Assembly: GCF_002803075.1 (NCBI RefSeq)
Contig: NZ_NNBK01000013.1
Span: 173,960 to 237,959, forward strand
Origin: Streptomyces sp. CB01373
GTDB lineage: Bacteria > Actinomycetota > Actinomycetes > Streptomycetales > Streptomycetaceae
Direction of reading: 5' to 3'
Length of the DNA: 64,000 nt
In this document: positions 17,160-25,479 of the stretch, in pieces
Layout: each line of letters begins with the position of its first letter
Numbering within the stretch: the stretch's first letter is position 1
Position numbers and translations under genes: made by a program
The notes under the pieces: generated by a model
Databases searched by the model: none
What the model saw: only the letters and a program-made list of their open reading frames with translations
What the model was told of the DNA's origin: nothing

Positions 17160-17183
17160 GCCCGTGAAGACAAACACGCCGAA

Positions 17184-17213
17184 GGGCGGGCGTTTCACGT
17201 GAAACGCCCGCCC
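17184..17213. terminator. 30-bp perfect palindrome with parS at its centre
   Basis: The exact parS core GTTTCACGTGAAAC (17192-17205) is flanked by 8 bp on each side that continue the palindrome (GGGCGGGC on the left). It lies between the 3' ends of two convergent genes. The RNA would form a strong hairpin with almost no loop, or a cruciform in DNA. It is both a ParB site and a likely bidirectional terminator. Confidence 0.85.
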
Positions 17214-17238
17214 CTCGGATCGTGGAGGACTTCCGGGC

Positions 17239-18624
17239 TTATCCGATGCCTCGCCATCCCTCCGGGTCGACGCCGCCGGGCACGGAAGCCTCTACGTCGT
17301 ACGGCTGACGCGTGAACACGAACGACCCGAGGTCCAGATGGTCCACGGACCCGTCCGGCCGCCGCACCACCCGCAGCACCTCGCCGGCGTAGTAGCCCTC
17401 CAGCCCCGTCCAGGTGCCGTCACCGTTCGCCCGGAACCGTGAACGACGGCCGTTACCGGACAGCGGCTCCAGCGAGGCGAGCCCGTCGGCCGTCAGCCGC
17501 AGGCCGAACCCGTACGTCCCCCAGTACCACTGTCCCGCCAGTTCCAGCACCGACGGCTCGGCCTTCCGCAGCGGCCGCCAGGGCTCCGGGATCCGCGGCT
17601 CGGCGTCGGCGACGATCCCCACGAGGTCGGCCGCCACCGCGGCAAGCGCCGGCCCGGACGTGCAGTTCGCCAGCACCACCGCGGCCACGTCGTCCTCCAC
17701 GCCGATGGTGAGCGAGGCCAGAAAGCCCGGGAGCGACCCGCCGTGTCCGACCAGAAGCCGCTCGCCCCACCGCCGCACCTCGAGCCCCAGGCCGTACGCG
17801 TACCCGGACGCCACATCCGCCGCCTCGGGCGGAGCCGCCGGAGTCCTCATCTCCCGAAGCGACTCGGCGCTCAGCACCCGGTCGTCTCCCTGGACCAAAA
17901 AGACGGCGAAGCGCGCCAGATCCCCCGTCGTGGACCACAGTTGCCCGGCCGAAGCCATGCGCCCGAGGTCCTCGGCGGGTTCGGGCAGCATCACGTCGGC
18001 CCAGGGGTGCACCGCCCAGCCCCCCGCGTGCGGCGCCTCGGGACGGGCACCCGTGCGGTGCAGGCCCAGGGGTTCGAGCACTTCCCGCCGAAGGACGTCC
18101 TCCCAGGGAGCGCCCCGCAGTTCCTCGACGAGCGCGCCCAGCAGGGTGTAACCGGGATTCGAGTAGTGGAACCGCCGGCCGGCCGGATGGCGCAGCGGCT
18201 CCTCGCCCAGCACATCGGCCAGCTCGGGCCGCAGGACCCCCGGCGACCTCTCCCACCAGGGCGCCGGCGACTCGGCGGCCAACCCGCTCGTGTGCGCCAG
18301 CAGTTCGGCTACGGTCGCCTCCCCCACGCCGGTGCCCGGCAGATGCTTCTCCAGCGGATCCCCGAGGTCGAGCAGGCCCTCGTCGCGCAGCCGCAGAACA
18401 AGCACGGCGGTGAAGGTCTTGGTGATCGAGCCGATGCGGTACTGCGTGTTCTGATCCGGTGCGTGTCCGTCCACCGACGTCCGCGCACCGTGCCAGACCG
18501 TCCGCCCCTCCCGGACGACCGCTGCGACGAGCGACGGCGCCCGCCCCTCGGCCTGGGCCACGGCGATCCGGTGCAGCAAAGCCCGGCGAGTACCGGGAAG
18601 CAGGTCATCCTGAAATGTCGTCAT
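17239..18624 (-). CDS. beta-lactamase-fold serine hydrolase (class C / EstB type)
   Basis: 461 residues. The active-site triad of the family is complete: SITK (66-69), YSN (154-156) and HGG in LLVGHGGSLPG. A C-terminal lipocalin-like extension of about 110 residues follows. No signal peptide is visible, so the protein is probably cytosolic. Such proteins include esterases, peptidases and true AmpC enzymes; the lack of a secretion signal argues against an antibiotic-degrading role. ATG 18624 fits the family start; the upstream reading has no support. Confidence 0.82.
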   Translation of the reverse strand: MTTFQDDLLPGTRRALLHRIAVAQAEGRAPSLVAAVVREGRTVWHGARTSVDGHAPDQNTQYRIGSITKTFTAVLVLRLRDEGLLDLGDPLEKHLPGTGVGEATVAELLAHTSGLAAESPAPWWERSPGVLRPELADVLGEEPLRHPAGRRFHYSNPGYTLLGALVEELRGAPWEDVLRREVLEPLGLHRTGARPEAPHAGGWAVHPWADVMLPEPAEDLGRMASAGQLWSTTGDLARFAVFLVQGDDRVLSAESLREMRTPAAPPEAADVASGYAYGLGLEVRRWGERLLVGHGGSLPGFLASLTIGVEDDVAAVVLANCTSGPALAAVAADLVGIVADAEPRIPEPWRPLRKAEPSVLELAGQWYWGTYGFGLRLTADGLASLEPLSGNGRRSRFRANGDGTWTGLEGYYAGEVLRVVRRPDGSVDHLDLGSFVFTRQPYDVEASVPGGVDPEGWRGIG

Positions 18625-18857
18625 GCCCACAGTCCACCCGGAGAGTCGGGCACACGTCGAGCACATTTTTCCGCACGGCCGCGAAGAGCCACGCTCGACC
18701 GGACCGCGGCCGTGTAGGGTCTCGCCGCTCATGACATGTCGATCTTGCGCAACCTGGGCATTCTTGGCTGTCTCAGGCGAACCCAGATCGCGCACCGATG
18801 AGTTTCCCGCGCCGCACTGGTCTATACGCCGGACACCCACGAACGGAAGGCTGGGCC

Positions 18858-19424
18858 ATGCGGAAACTGATCTACGGCATGAATCTGACCCTGGACGGCT
18901 ACATCGCCGCGGCCGGCGACGACATCGGCTGGAGCGGACCGCCGAGCCACGAGCTGTTCCAGTGGTGGCTCGACCACGAACAGGCGAGTGGCCTGTCGCT
19001 GTACGGGCGCAAGCTGTGGGAGACGATGAGCTCCTACTGGCCGACCGGCCACCAGCAGCCCAACGCCACCCCGGCGGAGATCGAGTTCGCGCGGAACTGG
19101 CGGGACACGCCGAAGGTGGTGTTCTCCTCGACGATCGACAAGGTCGACTGGAACACCCGCCTGGTCACCGGCGACGCGATCGCCGAGATCACCCGGCTCA
19201 AGGCCGAGGACGGCGGCCCAATGAACATCGGCGGCGCAACGCTCGCCGGGGCGGCCATGCGCGCCGGGCTGATCGACGAGTACGTGATCGCCGCCCATCC
19301 GGTCCTCGTGGGCGGCGGCACGCCGTTCTTCACCGCGCTGGACAGCTGGGTGAACCTGAACCTGGTGGAGACGCGGACGTTTCCCGGCGGCGTGGTCCTG
19401 ACCAGGTACGAGACGAGGCGCTGA
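18858..19424 (+). CDS. dihydrofolate-reductase-fold (RibD C-terminal type) protein
   Basis: 188 residues of the RibD_C/DHFR-like reductase fold (YyaP type). Family blocks are NLTLDGYIA near the start, LYGRKLWETM, and NIGGATLAGAAM with AHPVLVGGGTPFF near the end. It probably binds NADPH, but the substrate is unknown. ATG 18858 follows GGAAGGCTGG. It is divergent from the beta-lactamase-fold gene and convergent with dnaB. Confidence 0.83.
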   Translation: MRKLIYGMNLTLDGYIAAAGDDIGWSGPPSHELFQWWLDHEQASGLSLYGRKLWETMSSYWPTGHQQPNATPAEIEFARNWRDTPKVVFSSTIDKVDWNTRLVTGDAIAEITRLKAEDGGPMNIGGATLAGAAMRAGLIDEYVIAAHPVLVGGGTPFFTALDSWVNLNLVETRTFPGGVVLTRYETRR

Positions 19425-19461
19425 GCAGCTTCCCGCTGTCTCACGGCGGCTTGACCTGCCA

Positions 19462-19531
19462 GTCTCAGATTCGTGTCGGATATGCCATCGCTTGGCCATC
19501 GCTCGTGAGATTTGGCCACGAAATCTGAGAC
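19462..19531. repeat. inverted repeat between the DHFR-like gene and dnaB
   Basis: GTCTCAGATTCGTG near 19462 pairs with CACGAAATCTGAGAC, which ends at 19531, with a 40-nt loop. The loop contains a direct repeat GCCATCGCT. The element is AT-richer than its surroundings. It may be a bidirectional terminator or the remnant of a small mobile element. Confidence 0.5.
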
Positions 19532-19547
19532 CGTACAAGCCGCCCGA

Positions 19548-21026
19548 TCAGGTCTGTGCCATGTCCACGAAGCGTGAGTAGTGGCCCTGGAAGGCGACCG
19601 TGATGGTCGCGGTCGGGCCGTTGCGGTGCTTGGCGACGATCAGGTCGGCCTCGCCGGCGCGCGGTGACTCCTTCTCGTAGGCGTCCTCGCGGTGCAGCAG
19701 GATGACCATGTCGGCGTCCTGCTCGATGGATCCGGACTCACGCAGGTCGGAGACCATCGGCTTCTTGTCGGTGCGCTGCTCGGGGCCACGGTTGAGCTGG
19801 GAGAGCGCGATGACCGGGACCTCCAGCTCCTTGGCCAGCAGCTTGAGGTTACGGGACATGTCCGAGACCTCCTGCTGCCGGCTCTCGGCACGCTTGGAGC
19901 CGCCGGACTGCATCAGCTGGAGGTAGTCGATCACGACCAGCTTGAGGTCGTTGCGCTGCTTCAGGCGCCGGCACTTGGCCCGGATCTCCATCATCGACAG
20001 GTTCGGGGAGTCGTCGATGTAGAGCGGAGCTGCCGAGACGTCGGGCATCCGGCGGGCCAGCCGCGTCCAGTCCTCGTCCGTCATCGTGCCCGAACGCATG
20101 TGGTGCAGGGCGACCCGGGCCTCGGCGGACAGCAGACGCATCGCGATCTCGTTGCGCCCCATCTCCAGCGAGAAGATGACGCTGGGCAGGTTGTTCTTGA
20201 TCGACGCCGCCCGCGCGAAATCCAGCGCGAGCGTCGACTTGCCCATCGCGGGGCGCGCGGCGATGACGATCATCTGACCCGGGTGCAGTCCGTTCGTCAG
20301 CGAGTCGAAGTCGGTGAACCCGGTGGGCACACCGGTCATCTCCCCGCTGCGCGAGCCGATCGCCTCGATCTCGTCGAGCGCGCCCTCCATGATGTCGCCC
20401 AGCGGCAGGTAGTCCTCGCTGGTCCGCTGCTCGGTGACCGCGTAGACCTCGGCCTGGGCTCGGTTGACGATCTCGTCGACGTCGTCGTCGGCCGCGTATC
20501 CCATCTGGGTGATGCGCGTACCCGCCTCGACCAGGCGGCGCAGGATCGCACGCTCATGGACGATCTCGGCGTAGTACGCGGCGTTCGCCGCCGTCGGCAC
20601 GGTCTGCACGAGCGTGTGCAGATACGAGGCGCCACCGACCTTGTTGATCTCGCCGCGTCTGGTCAGCTCGGCGGCGATGGTGATGGGGTCGGCCGGCTCG
20701 CCCTTGGCATAGACGTCGAGGATCGCCGTGTAGATCGTCTCGTGGGCCGGCTTGTAGAAGTCGTGGCCCTTGAGGATCTCCACGACGTCGGCGATGGCGT
20801 CCTTGGACAGGAGCATGCCACCGAGCACCGACTGTTCGGCGTCGAGGTCCTGTGGAGGAACGCGTTCGAAGGCGGAGCCCCCGTCGTCCCACGCGCCGTT
20901 CTCCCTGCCGCGGTCGTGCTGGTCGTCCCGGCCGCGGTCCGTGTCGGGGCGGCGGCGGGAGGCGGGCAGACGATCACTTGGGCCGCTGTCGGCCCACGGG
21001 TCGTCCAGGGGCTCGGAAATGCTCAC
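19548..21026 (-). CDS. dnaB: replicative DNA helicase DnaB
   Basis: 492 residues; the hexameric 5'-3' helicase of the replication fork. The N-terminal DnaB domain (from about 57, VPPQDLDAEQSVLGGMLLS) is followed by a linker and the RecA-like ATPase with Walker A ARPAMGKST (257-265) and Walker B LVVIDYLQLM. No intein is present. GTG 21026 is chosen because GAGGAGG lies upstream. The first 50 residues are a disordered acidic/basic tail. It is divergent from the MATE gene across a DnaA-box-rich region. Confidence 0.96.
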   Translation of the reverse strand: MSISEPLDDPWADSGPSDRLPASRRRPDTDRGRDDQHDRGRENGAWDDGGSAFERVPPQDLDAEQSVLGGMLLSKDAIADVVEILKGHDFYKPAHETIYTAILDVYAKGEPADPITIAAELTRRGEINKVGGASYLHTLVQTVPTAANAAYYAEIVHERAILRRLVEAGTRITQMGYAADDDVDEIVNRAQAEVYAVTEQRTSEDYLPLGDIMEGALDEIEAIGSRSGEMTGVPTGFTDFDSLTNGLHPGQMIVIAARPAMGKSTLALDFARAASIKNNLPSVIFSLEMGRNEIAMRLLSAEARVALHHMRSGTMTDEDWTRLARRMPDVSAAPLYIDDSPNLSMMEIRAKCRRLKQRNDLKLVVIDYLQLMQSGGSKRAESRQQEVSDMSRNLKLLAKELEVPVIALSQLNRGPEQRTDKKPMVSDLRESGSIEQDADMVILLHREDAYEKESPRAGEADLIVAKHRNGPTATITVAFQGHYSRFVDMAQT

Positions 21027-21486
21027 CGAGCAGCCTCCTCCCGTCCGCCGAGCGGACCTCGCCGTGCCCGTCTGTTGTACGGGACGGCACTGACAAAATG
21101 AGAGGCCCAACTCCGCTTCAGGCGCGTCAGGTTTATGACGCTTTGGAAGCCGGCGGACGGAGCGGGCGCCGGACCACGGTAGGGCCCAGAACAGCGTCAG
21201 CCAATCTGGTTATCCACAGGCCATGTGGACGACGGCCCCGATGCTGTGGAGAACTCGGCGAAACCTGTGCACGAGCCGGTGGACAGCCCTGTGAAAAAGC
21301 CCTCGGCGTCACCCACGGACCTCTTCTGACCTGCCACTTTCCCATCCACCGGCTGTGCAGAAGAAAAACTTTCCCAGTCGGACCAAGATCGTCTCGAACG
21401 GTACGCACAAGCGAACGCCATCAAAGCTCAAGTAAGGAGTGCAAGAGCTTTGCATCTCTTACCTGTGGACGATTACATTAGTGCTC
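21027..21486. promoter_or_regulatory. DnaA-box cluster between dnaB and the MATE gene
   Basis: A 460-bp non-coding stretch, AT-richer than the window. It contains DnaA-box-like nonamers: TTATCCACA at 21210-21218 and, on the other strand, TGTGGACGA (21224-21232), TGTGGAGAA (21245-21253), TGTGCACGA (21266-21274), GGTGGACAG (21278-21286) and TGTGGACGA (21464-21472). TTCTCCACA, the complement of the 21245 site, also occurs twice in oriC. Clusters of this kind near oriC (named H69, H24 and D78) are described in S. coelicolor and titrate DnaA. It may also control dnaB. Confidence 0.65.
21450..21479 (+). promoter_or_regulatory. promoter giving a leaderless MATE transcript
   Basis: TTGCAT (21450-21455) and TACATT (21474-21479) are separated by 18 bp. 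The expected start of transcription falls at or next to the ATG at 21487. Confidence 0.5.
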
Positions 21487-22824
21487 ATGACACAGGCCCC
21501 CGCACGCCGCCCGGCCACCCGGCGCCGGCACGACCGAGAGATCGTCGCGCTGGCCGTACCGGCCTTCGGCGCGCTCGTCGCCGAGCCCCTTTTCGTGATG
21601 GCCGACAGCGCGATCGTCGGCCATCTCGGCACGGCGCAGCTCGCCGGACTCGGCATCGCCTCGGCCCTTCTGACCACCGCTGTCAGCGTCTTCGTCTTCC
21701 TCGCCTACGCCACCACGGCGGCGGTCGCCCGCCGCGTCGGCGCGGGCGACATCCCGGCAGCCATCCGCCAGGGCATGGACGGCATCTGGCTGGCGCTGCT
21801 ACTCGGGGCCGCCGTCATCGCGGTGGTCCTGCCCACCGCGCCCGCCCTGGTGGACCTCTTCGGCGCCTCGCCCACGGCGGCGCCGTATGCGACGACCTAT
21901 CTGCGCATCTCCTCACTCGGCATTCCGTCCATGCTCGTTGTGCTGGCCGCGACCGGAGTCCTTCGTGGACTTCAGGACACCCGGACACCGCTGTATGTGG
22001 CCATCGCCGGGTTCGTCGCCAACGGCGTCCTCAATGTCGGGCTCGTCTACGGCGCCGGACTCGGCATCGCGGGCTCGGCCTGGGGCACCGTCATCGCCCA
22101 GTGCGGCATGGCGGCGGTCTATCTCTGTGTGGTCGTCCGTGGAGCGCGTCGGCACCATGCCTCCCTGCGGCCCGACCGGGCCGGAATCAGGGCATCGGCA
22201 CAGGCCGGTGCCCCGCTGCTCGTCCGTACGCTCTCCCTGCGGGCGATCCTGATGATCGCCACGGCCGTGGCGGCCCGCCTCGGCGACGCGGACATTGCCG
22301 CCCACCAGATCGTCCTGTCCCTGTGGAGCCTGCTCGCGTTCGCCCTCGACGCCATCGCGATCGCCGGGCAGGCCATCATCGGCCGCTACCTCGGCGCCGG
22401 CGATCCCCAGGGCGCTCGCGAGGCCTGCCGGCGCATGGTGCAGTGGGGGACGGCCGTCGGATTCGCCCTCGGGCTCCTGGTGTTCGTGAGCCGACCGCTC
22501 TTCCTGCCGCTGTTCACCAGTGACGCCCTCGTCAAGGACACGGCACTGGGAGCGCTGCTTCTGGTGGCGCTCTCCCAGCCGATCTGCGGCGTGGTCTTCG
22601 TCCTGGACGGTGTGCTGATGGGTGCGGGAGACGGACCGTATCTCGCCGGGGCCATGCTGGTGACCTTGGCGGTCTTCACACCCGTGGCGTTGCTCGTGCC
22701 CGTGCTGGGCGGCGGACTCACCGCGCTCTGGGCTGCCATGACGTTGATGATGGCGGTGCGGATGCTGACGCTCTGGCTGCGTTCCCGCTCGGGCCGGTGG
22801 ATCGTCACGGGAGCGGCACGCTGA
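21487..22824 (+). CDS. MATE-family (DinF-like) multidrug exporter
   Basis: 445 residues with about 12 hydrophobic helices in two similar halves, as in the DinF branch of MATE cation/drug antiporters. Features: FGALVAEPLFVMADSAIVG in helix 1 and AHQIVLSLWSLLAFALD at the start of the second half. The substrate is unknown. The start MTQAPARRP is leaderless by promoter position; a GTG 48 bp upstream is less likely. A perfect parS lies 2 bp beyond the stop codon. Confidence 0.87.
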   Translation: MTQAPARRPATRRRHDREIVALAVPAFGALVAEPLFVMADSAIVGHLGTAQLAGLGIASALLTTAVSVFVFLAYATTAAVARRVGAGDIPAAIRQGMDGIWLALLLGAAVIAVVLPTAPALVDLFGASPTAAPYATTYLRISSLGIPSMLVVLAATGVLRGLQDTRTPLYVAIAGFVANGVLNVGLVYGAGLGIAGSAWGTVIAQCGMAAVYLCVVVRGARRHHASLRPDRAGIRASAQAGAPLLVRTLSLRAILMIATAVAARLGDADIAAHQIVLSLWSLLAFALDAIAIAGQAIIGRYLGAGDPQGAREACRRMVQWGTAVGFALGLLVFVSRPLFLPLFTSDALVKDTALGALLLVALSQPICGVVFVLDGVLMGAGDGPYLAGAMLVTLAVFTPVALLVPVLGGGLTALWAAMTLMMAVRMLTLWLRSRSGRWIVTGAAR

Positions 22825-22826
22825 AC

Positions 22827-22840
22827 GTTTCACGTGAAAC
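22827..22840. other. parS site
   Basis: A perfect GTTTCACGTGAAAC two bases after the MATE stop codon, between convergent genes. Confidence 0.92.
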
Positions 22841-22855
22841 ACCACGGCCTGCCAG

Positions 22856-22869
22856 GTTTCACATGAAAC
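22856..22869. other. parS-like site
   Basis: GTTTCACATGAAAC, one mismatch in the central CG, 15 bp from the perfect site at 22827-22840. The pair could be bound cooperatively. Confidence 0.65.
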
Positions 22870-22911
22870 ACCGTTGCCCGGGCCGTTGACTCAGCCACGC
22901 GGTAGGGGCCG

Positions 22912-22946
22912 CATCCTCGACGGATACGGCCCCTACCAACTGCTCA
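22912..22946 (-). terminator. terminator of the rpsF-ssb-rpsR-rplI operon
   Basis: A 15-bp stem with one G-T type mismatch (22912-22926 with 22932-22946) and a 5-nt loop, just beyond the rplI stop codon. Confidence 0.8.
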
Positions 22947-22962
22947 AGCAGAGCGGAACGCC

Positions 22963-23409
22963 TTACGCGGCGACAACCTCGATGTTGACCTTGGCGGCAA
23001 CCTCGGGGTGCAGACGCACGGACGTCTCGTGACCGCCCAGGGACTTGATCGGCGCGCCGAGCTCGATGCGGCGCTTGTCGACCTCGGGACCGCCGGCAGC
23101 CTTGATCGCCGAGGCGACGTCGGCCGGGGTGACGGAACCGAACAGGCGGCCGGAGTCGCCGGAGCGAACGGCCAGGCGGACCTTCACGCCCTCGAGCTGG
23201 GCCTTGATCTGGTTGGCCTGCTCGATGGTCTGGATCTCGTGGATCTTGCGAGCACGACGGATCTGCTCGACGTCCTTCTCGCCGCCCTTGGTCCAGCGGA
23301 TAGCGAACTTCCGCGGGATCAGGTAGTTGCGAGCGTAGCCGTCCTTGACGTCCACGAGGTCGCCCGCGGCACCGAGGCCGGAGACCTCGTGGGTGAGGAT
23401 GATCTTCAT
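22963..23409 (-). CDS. rplI: 50S ribosomal protein L9
   Basis: 148 residues. The N-terminal rRNA-binding domain begins MKIILTHEVSGLGAAGDLV with the signature DGYARNYLIPR, then a long connecting helix and a C-terminal domain. The length is normal. It is the last gene of the rpsF-ssb-rpsR-rplI operon and is followed by a terminator. Confidence 0.98.
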   Translation of the reverse strand: MKIILTHEVSGLGAAGDLVDVKDGYARNYLIPRKFAIRWTKGGEKDVEQIRRARKIHEIQTIEQANQIKAQLEGVKVRLAVRSGDSGRLFGSVTPADVASAIKAAGGPEVDKRRIELGAPIKSLGGHETSVRLHPEVAAKVNIEVVAA

Positions 23410-23427
23410 GTGTGGCTCACCCTTCCC

Positions 23428-23664
23428 TTAGCGCGCAGTGGAGGTGTAGGGCAGCAGCGCCATCTCACGGCTGTTCTTCACGGCCGTGGCGACGTCACGC
23501 TGGTGCTGCGTGCAGTTGCCGGTCACGCGACGGGCACGGATCTTGCCGCGGTCGGAAATGAACTTCCGCAGCATGTTCGTGTCCTTGTAGTCCACGTACG
23601 TGACCTTGTCCTTGCAGAATGCGCAGACCTTCTTCTTAGGCTTGCGCGGAGGCGGCTTCGCCAT
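23428..23664 (-). CDS. rpsR: 30S ribosomal protein S18
   Basis: 78 residues with the family block DYKDTNMLRKFISDRGKI, then RARRVTGNCTQHQR. The CAFC pair near residue 14 plus the cysteine in GNCTQ mark the zinc-binding (C+) form; streptomycetes often keep a second, zinc-free copy elsewhere. It lies 18 bp upstream of rplI in the same operon. Confidence 0.97.
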   Translation of the reverse strand: MAKPPPRKPKKKVCAFCKDKVTYVDYKDTNMLRKFISDRGKIRARRVTGNCTQHQRDVATAVKNSREMALLPYTSTAR

Positions 23665-23706
23665 GGTGTTTCTCCTGTGTGATCAAGAAGTTGGGGTACG
23701 GCCCGC

Positions 23707-24297
23707 CTAGAAGGGGGGCTCGTCCGAGTAGCCGCCACCGCCGCCGGAGCCGCCGCCCCAGCCGCCGCCCTGGTTGCCACCGGCGGGAGCACCGGTCGCC
23801 CACGGGTCGTCGGAGGGAGCACCGCCCTGCTGGCCGCCACCGGGGCCACCGCCCCAGCCGCCGCCGCCCTGGCCGCCACCCTGGCCGCCGCCCTGGCCGC
23901 CACCGCCGCCGTAACCACCCTGGCCACCGCGGCCCGAGGTCTTGGTGACCTTGGCCGTGGCGTTGCGCAGGCTGGCACCGACCTCGTCGACGTCCAGTTC
24001 GTAGACCGTGCGCTTGACGCCCTCACGGTCCTCGTAGGACCGCTGCTTCAGCCGGCCCTGCACGATGACGCGCATGCCTCGCTGGAGCGACTCGGCGACG
24101 TTCTCCGCCGCCTGACGCCAGACCGAGCAGGTCAGGAAAAGGCTCTCGCCGTCCTTCCACTCGTTCGTCTGACGGTCGAAGGTGCGGGGAGTGGACGCGA
24201 CGCGGAACTTCGCGACCGCCGCACCGGACGGGGTGAAGCGCAGCTCGGGGTCGTCGACAAGATTGCCGACGACCGTGATGACGGTCTCGCCTGCCAT
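23707..24297 (-). CDS. ssb: single-stranded DNA-binding protein
   Basis: 196 residues. The N-terminal OB fold (MAGETVITVVGNLVDDPELR, with FLTCSVWRQAAENVAESLQRG) is followed from about residue 118 by a long Gly/Gln-rich linker and the acidic tip SDEPPF that docks partner proteins. The operon position between rpsF and rpsR marks it as the housekeeping SSB rather than the sporulation paralogue. Confidence 0.97.
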   Translation of the reverse strand: MAGETVITVVGNLVDDPELRFTPSGAAVAKFRVASTPRTFDRQTNEWKDGESLFLTCSVWRQAAENVAESLQRGMRVIVQGRLKQRSYEDREGVKRTVYELDVDEVGASLRNATAKVTKTSGRGGQGGYGGGGGQGGGQGGGQGGGGWGGGPGGGQQGGAPSDDPWATGAPAGGNQGGGWGGGSGGGGGYSDEPPF

Positions 24298-24367
24298 GGG
24301 GGTACCTCTCGGCGGGTTTGCTCTGGCTGCTTGCTACTCGAATCCCGAGATCAGCTGAGCGAAGGGC

Positions 24368-24658
24368 TCAGTGCATCTCGGGGCGGAGGACCTTGGTCCG
24401 GAGGACCGACTCGTTCAGGTTCATCTGGCGGTCGAGCTCCTTGACGACCGCAGGCTCGGCCTGCAGGTCGATGACCGAGTAGATGCCCTCGGGCTTCTTC
24501 TTGATCTCGTACGAGAGACGACGACGGCCCCAGGTGTCGACCTTCTCGACCTTTCCGCCGCCGTCACGGACGACAGAAAGGAAGTTCTCGATCAGCGGGG
24601 AGACAGAACGCTCCTCGAGATCGGGGTCGAGGATGACCATCACCTCGTAGTGACGCAT
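24368..24658 (-). CDS. rpsF: 30S ribosomal protein S6
   Basis: 96 residues, from MRHYEVMVILDPDLEERSV to the conserved NESVLRTKVLRPE end. ATG 24658 is preceded by GAGGAGG; an upstream in-frame start at 24691 would place that site inside the gene. First gene of the operon. The promoter should lie within 24692-24942, which also serves the divergent membrane gene. Confidence 0.97.
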   Translation of the reverse strand: MRHYEVMVILDPDLEERSVSPLIENFLSVVRDGGGKVEKVDTWGRRRLSYEIKKKPEGIYSVIDLQAEPAVVKELDRQMNLNESVLRTKVLRPEMH

Positions 24659-24942
24659 GTGGAACCCACCTCCTCTGGACTCAACGGCCACGGTCGTTCC
24701 GTGGCAGGAGGGTTGTGATGCGTACGCAACAGTGCTTGCAGTACATCAGCCGCCACTGACAATGAGGGCCGGCTGACGGACTCTCCAGATTGGGCGTGGC
24801 TCAGCCTGGGCAGACACCGTGCAGAACGTACAGACTACCCGCACACCTGCTTCCGGTTGAAATCGGGGCGCCAGACCCGTCAACCTGGACCCCTCGGGTG
24901 TGCACGGCGCTAGGATGCGCCGCTTTTCGCTGGAGGTGCCCC

Positions 24943-25266
24943 ATGGCACAGACGATGCGACCGAACACCGCCGCGGGCGGCGGCCTCTTCGCCACCGACG
25001 GCAAGTCCCACCCGGTCCAGGACACCCTGCTCGTGGTGACCCTGGTACTGGGCGTGCTGGCGTTCATCACCGGGCTCCTCTTCCACAGCCTGCACCTGCT
25101 GAGCTCCTGGGCCGGTCTGGTCGGGATCCTCACCGGTGCGTACGGCCAGTGGATCTCCGTGACGACGCGCGAGCGCTTCGGGCTGGTGCTCGGCCTCGGC
25201 GCCTCCGCGGTCGGCTTCTACCTCGGCCTGGCGCACGGCGGCCTGTTCGGCGGCCTGTTCGGCTGA
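24943..25266 (+). CDS. small three- or four-helix membrane protein, function unknown
   Basis: 107 residues. After a polar N-terminus of about 27 residues, hydrophobic segments lie at about 28-48, 52-68 and 78-105. The C-terminus is Gly-rich (GGLFGGLFG). ATG 24943 follows TGGAGG. It is conserved in this position in streptomycetes as far as I recall (SCO3905-like). No catalytic motif is visible. Confidence 0.78.
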   Translation: MAQTMRPNTAAGGGLFATDGKSHPVQDTLLVVTLVLGVLAFITGLLFHSLHLLSSWAGLVGILTGAYGQWISVTTRERFGLVLGLGASAVGFYLGLAHGGLFGGLFG

Positions 25267-25479
25267 GACCGGGCACGCCCGGCCGCTCCTCGGGGACGGC
25301 GTCCGCCGACAGACCGCGGACGCGCCCGTACGACCGCACGACCGCTGCCACGGCGATGAACGGGCCGGGCCGAAGGTTGTGTACGGCCAGTCTGCGCGCT
25401 CCCGGGGCGCAGTAGGCTTCGGCGCGAGAGCCGGAGCCCCTGTACCCATGGGGACACGCCAGCCCGAGGAGCGCCCCGA

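Noticed and set aside
17239..18624. Beta-lactamase resistance gene
   Set aside because: The fold and triad are there, but no signal peptide is visible and a lipocalin-like tail is present; most such proteins are esterases or peptidases.
23707..23948. Tandem repeat in the ssb 3' part as a possible mobile or variable element
   Set aside because: It encodes the normal Gly/Gln-rich linker of actinobacterial SSB and ends in the usual acidic tip.
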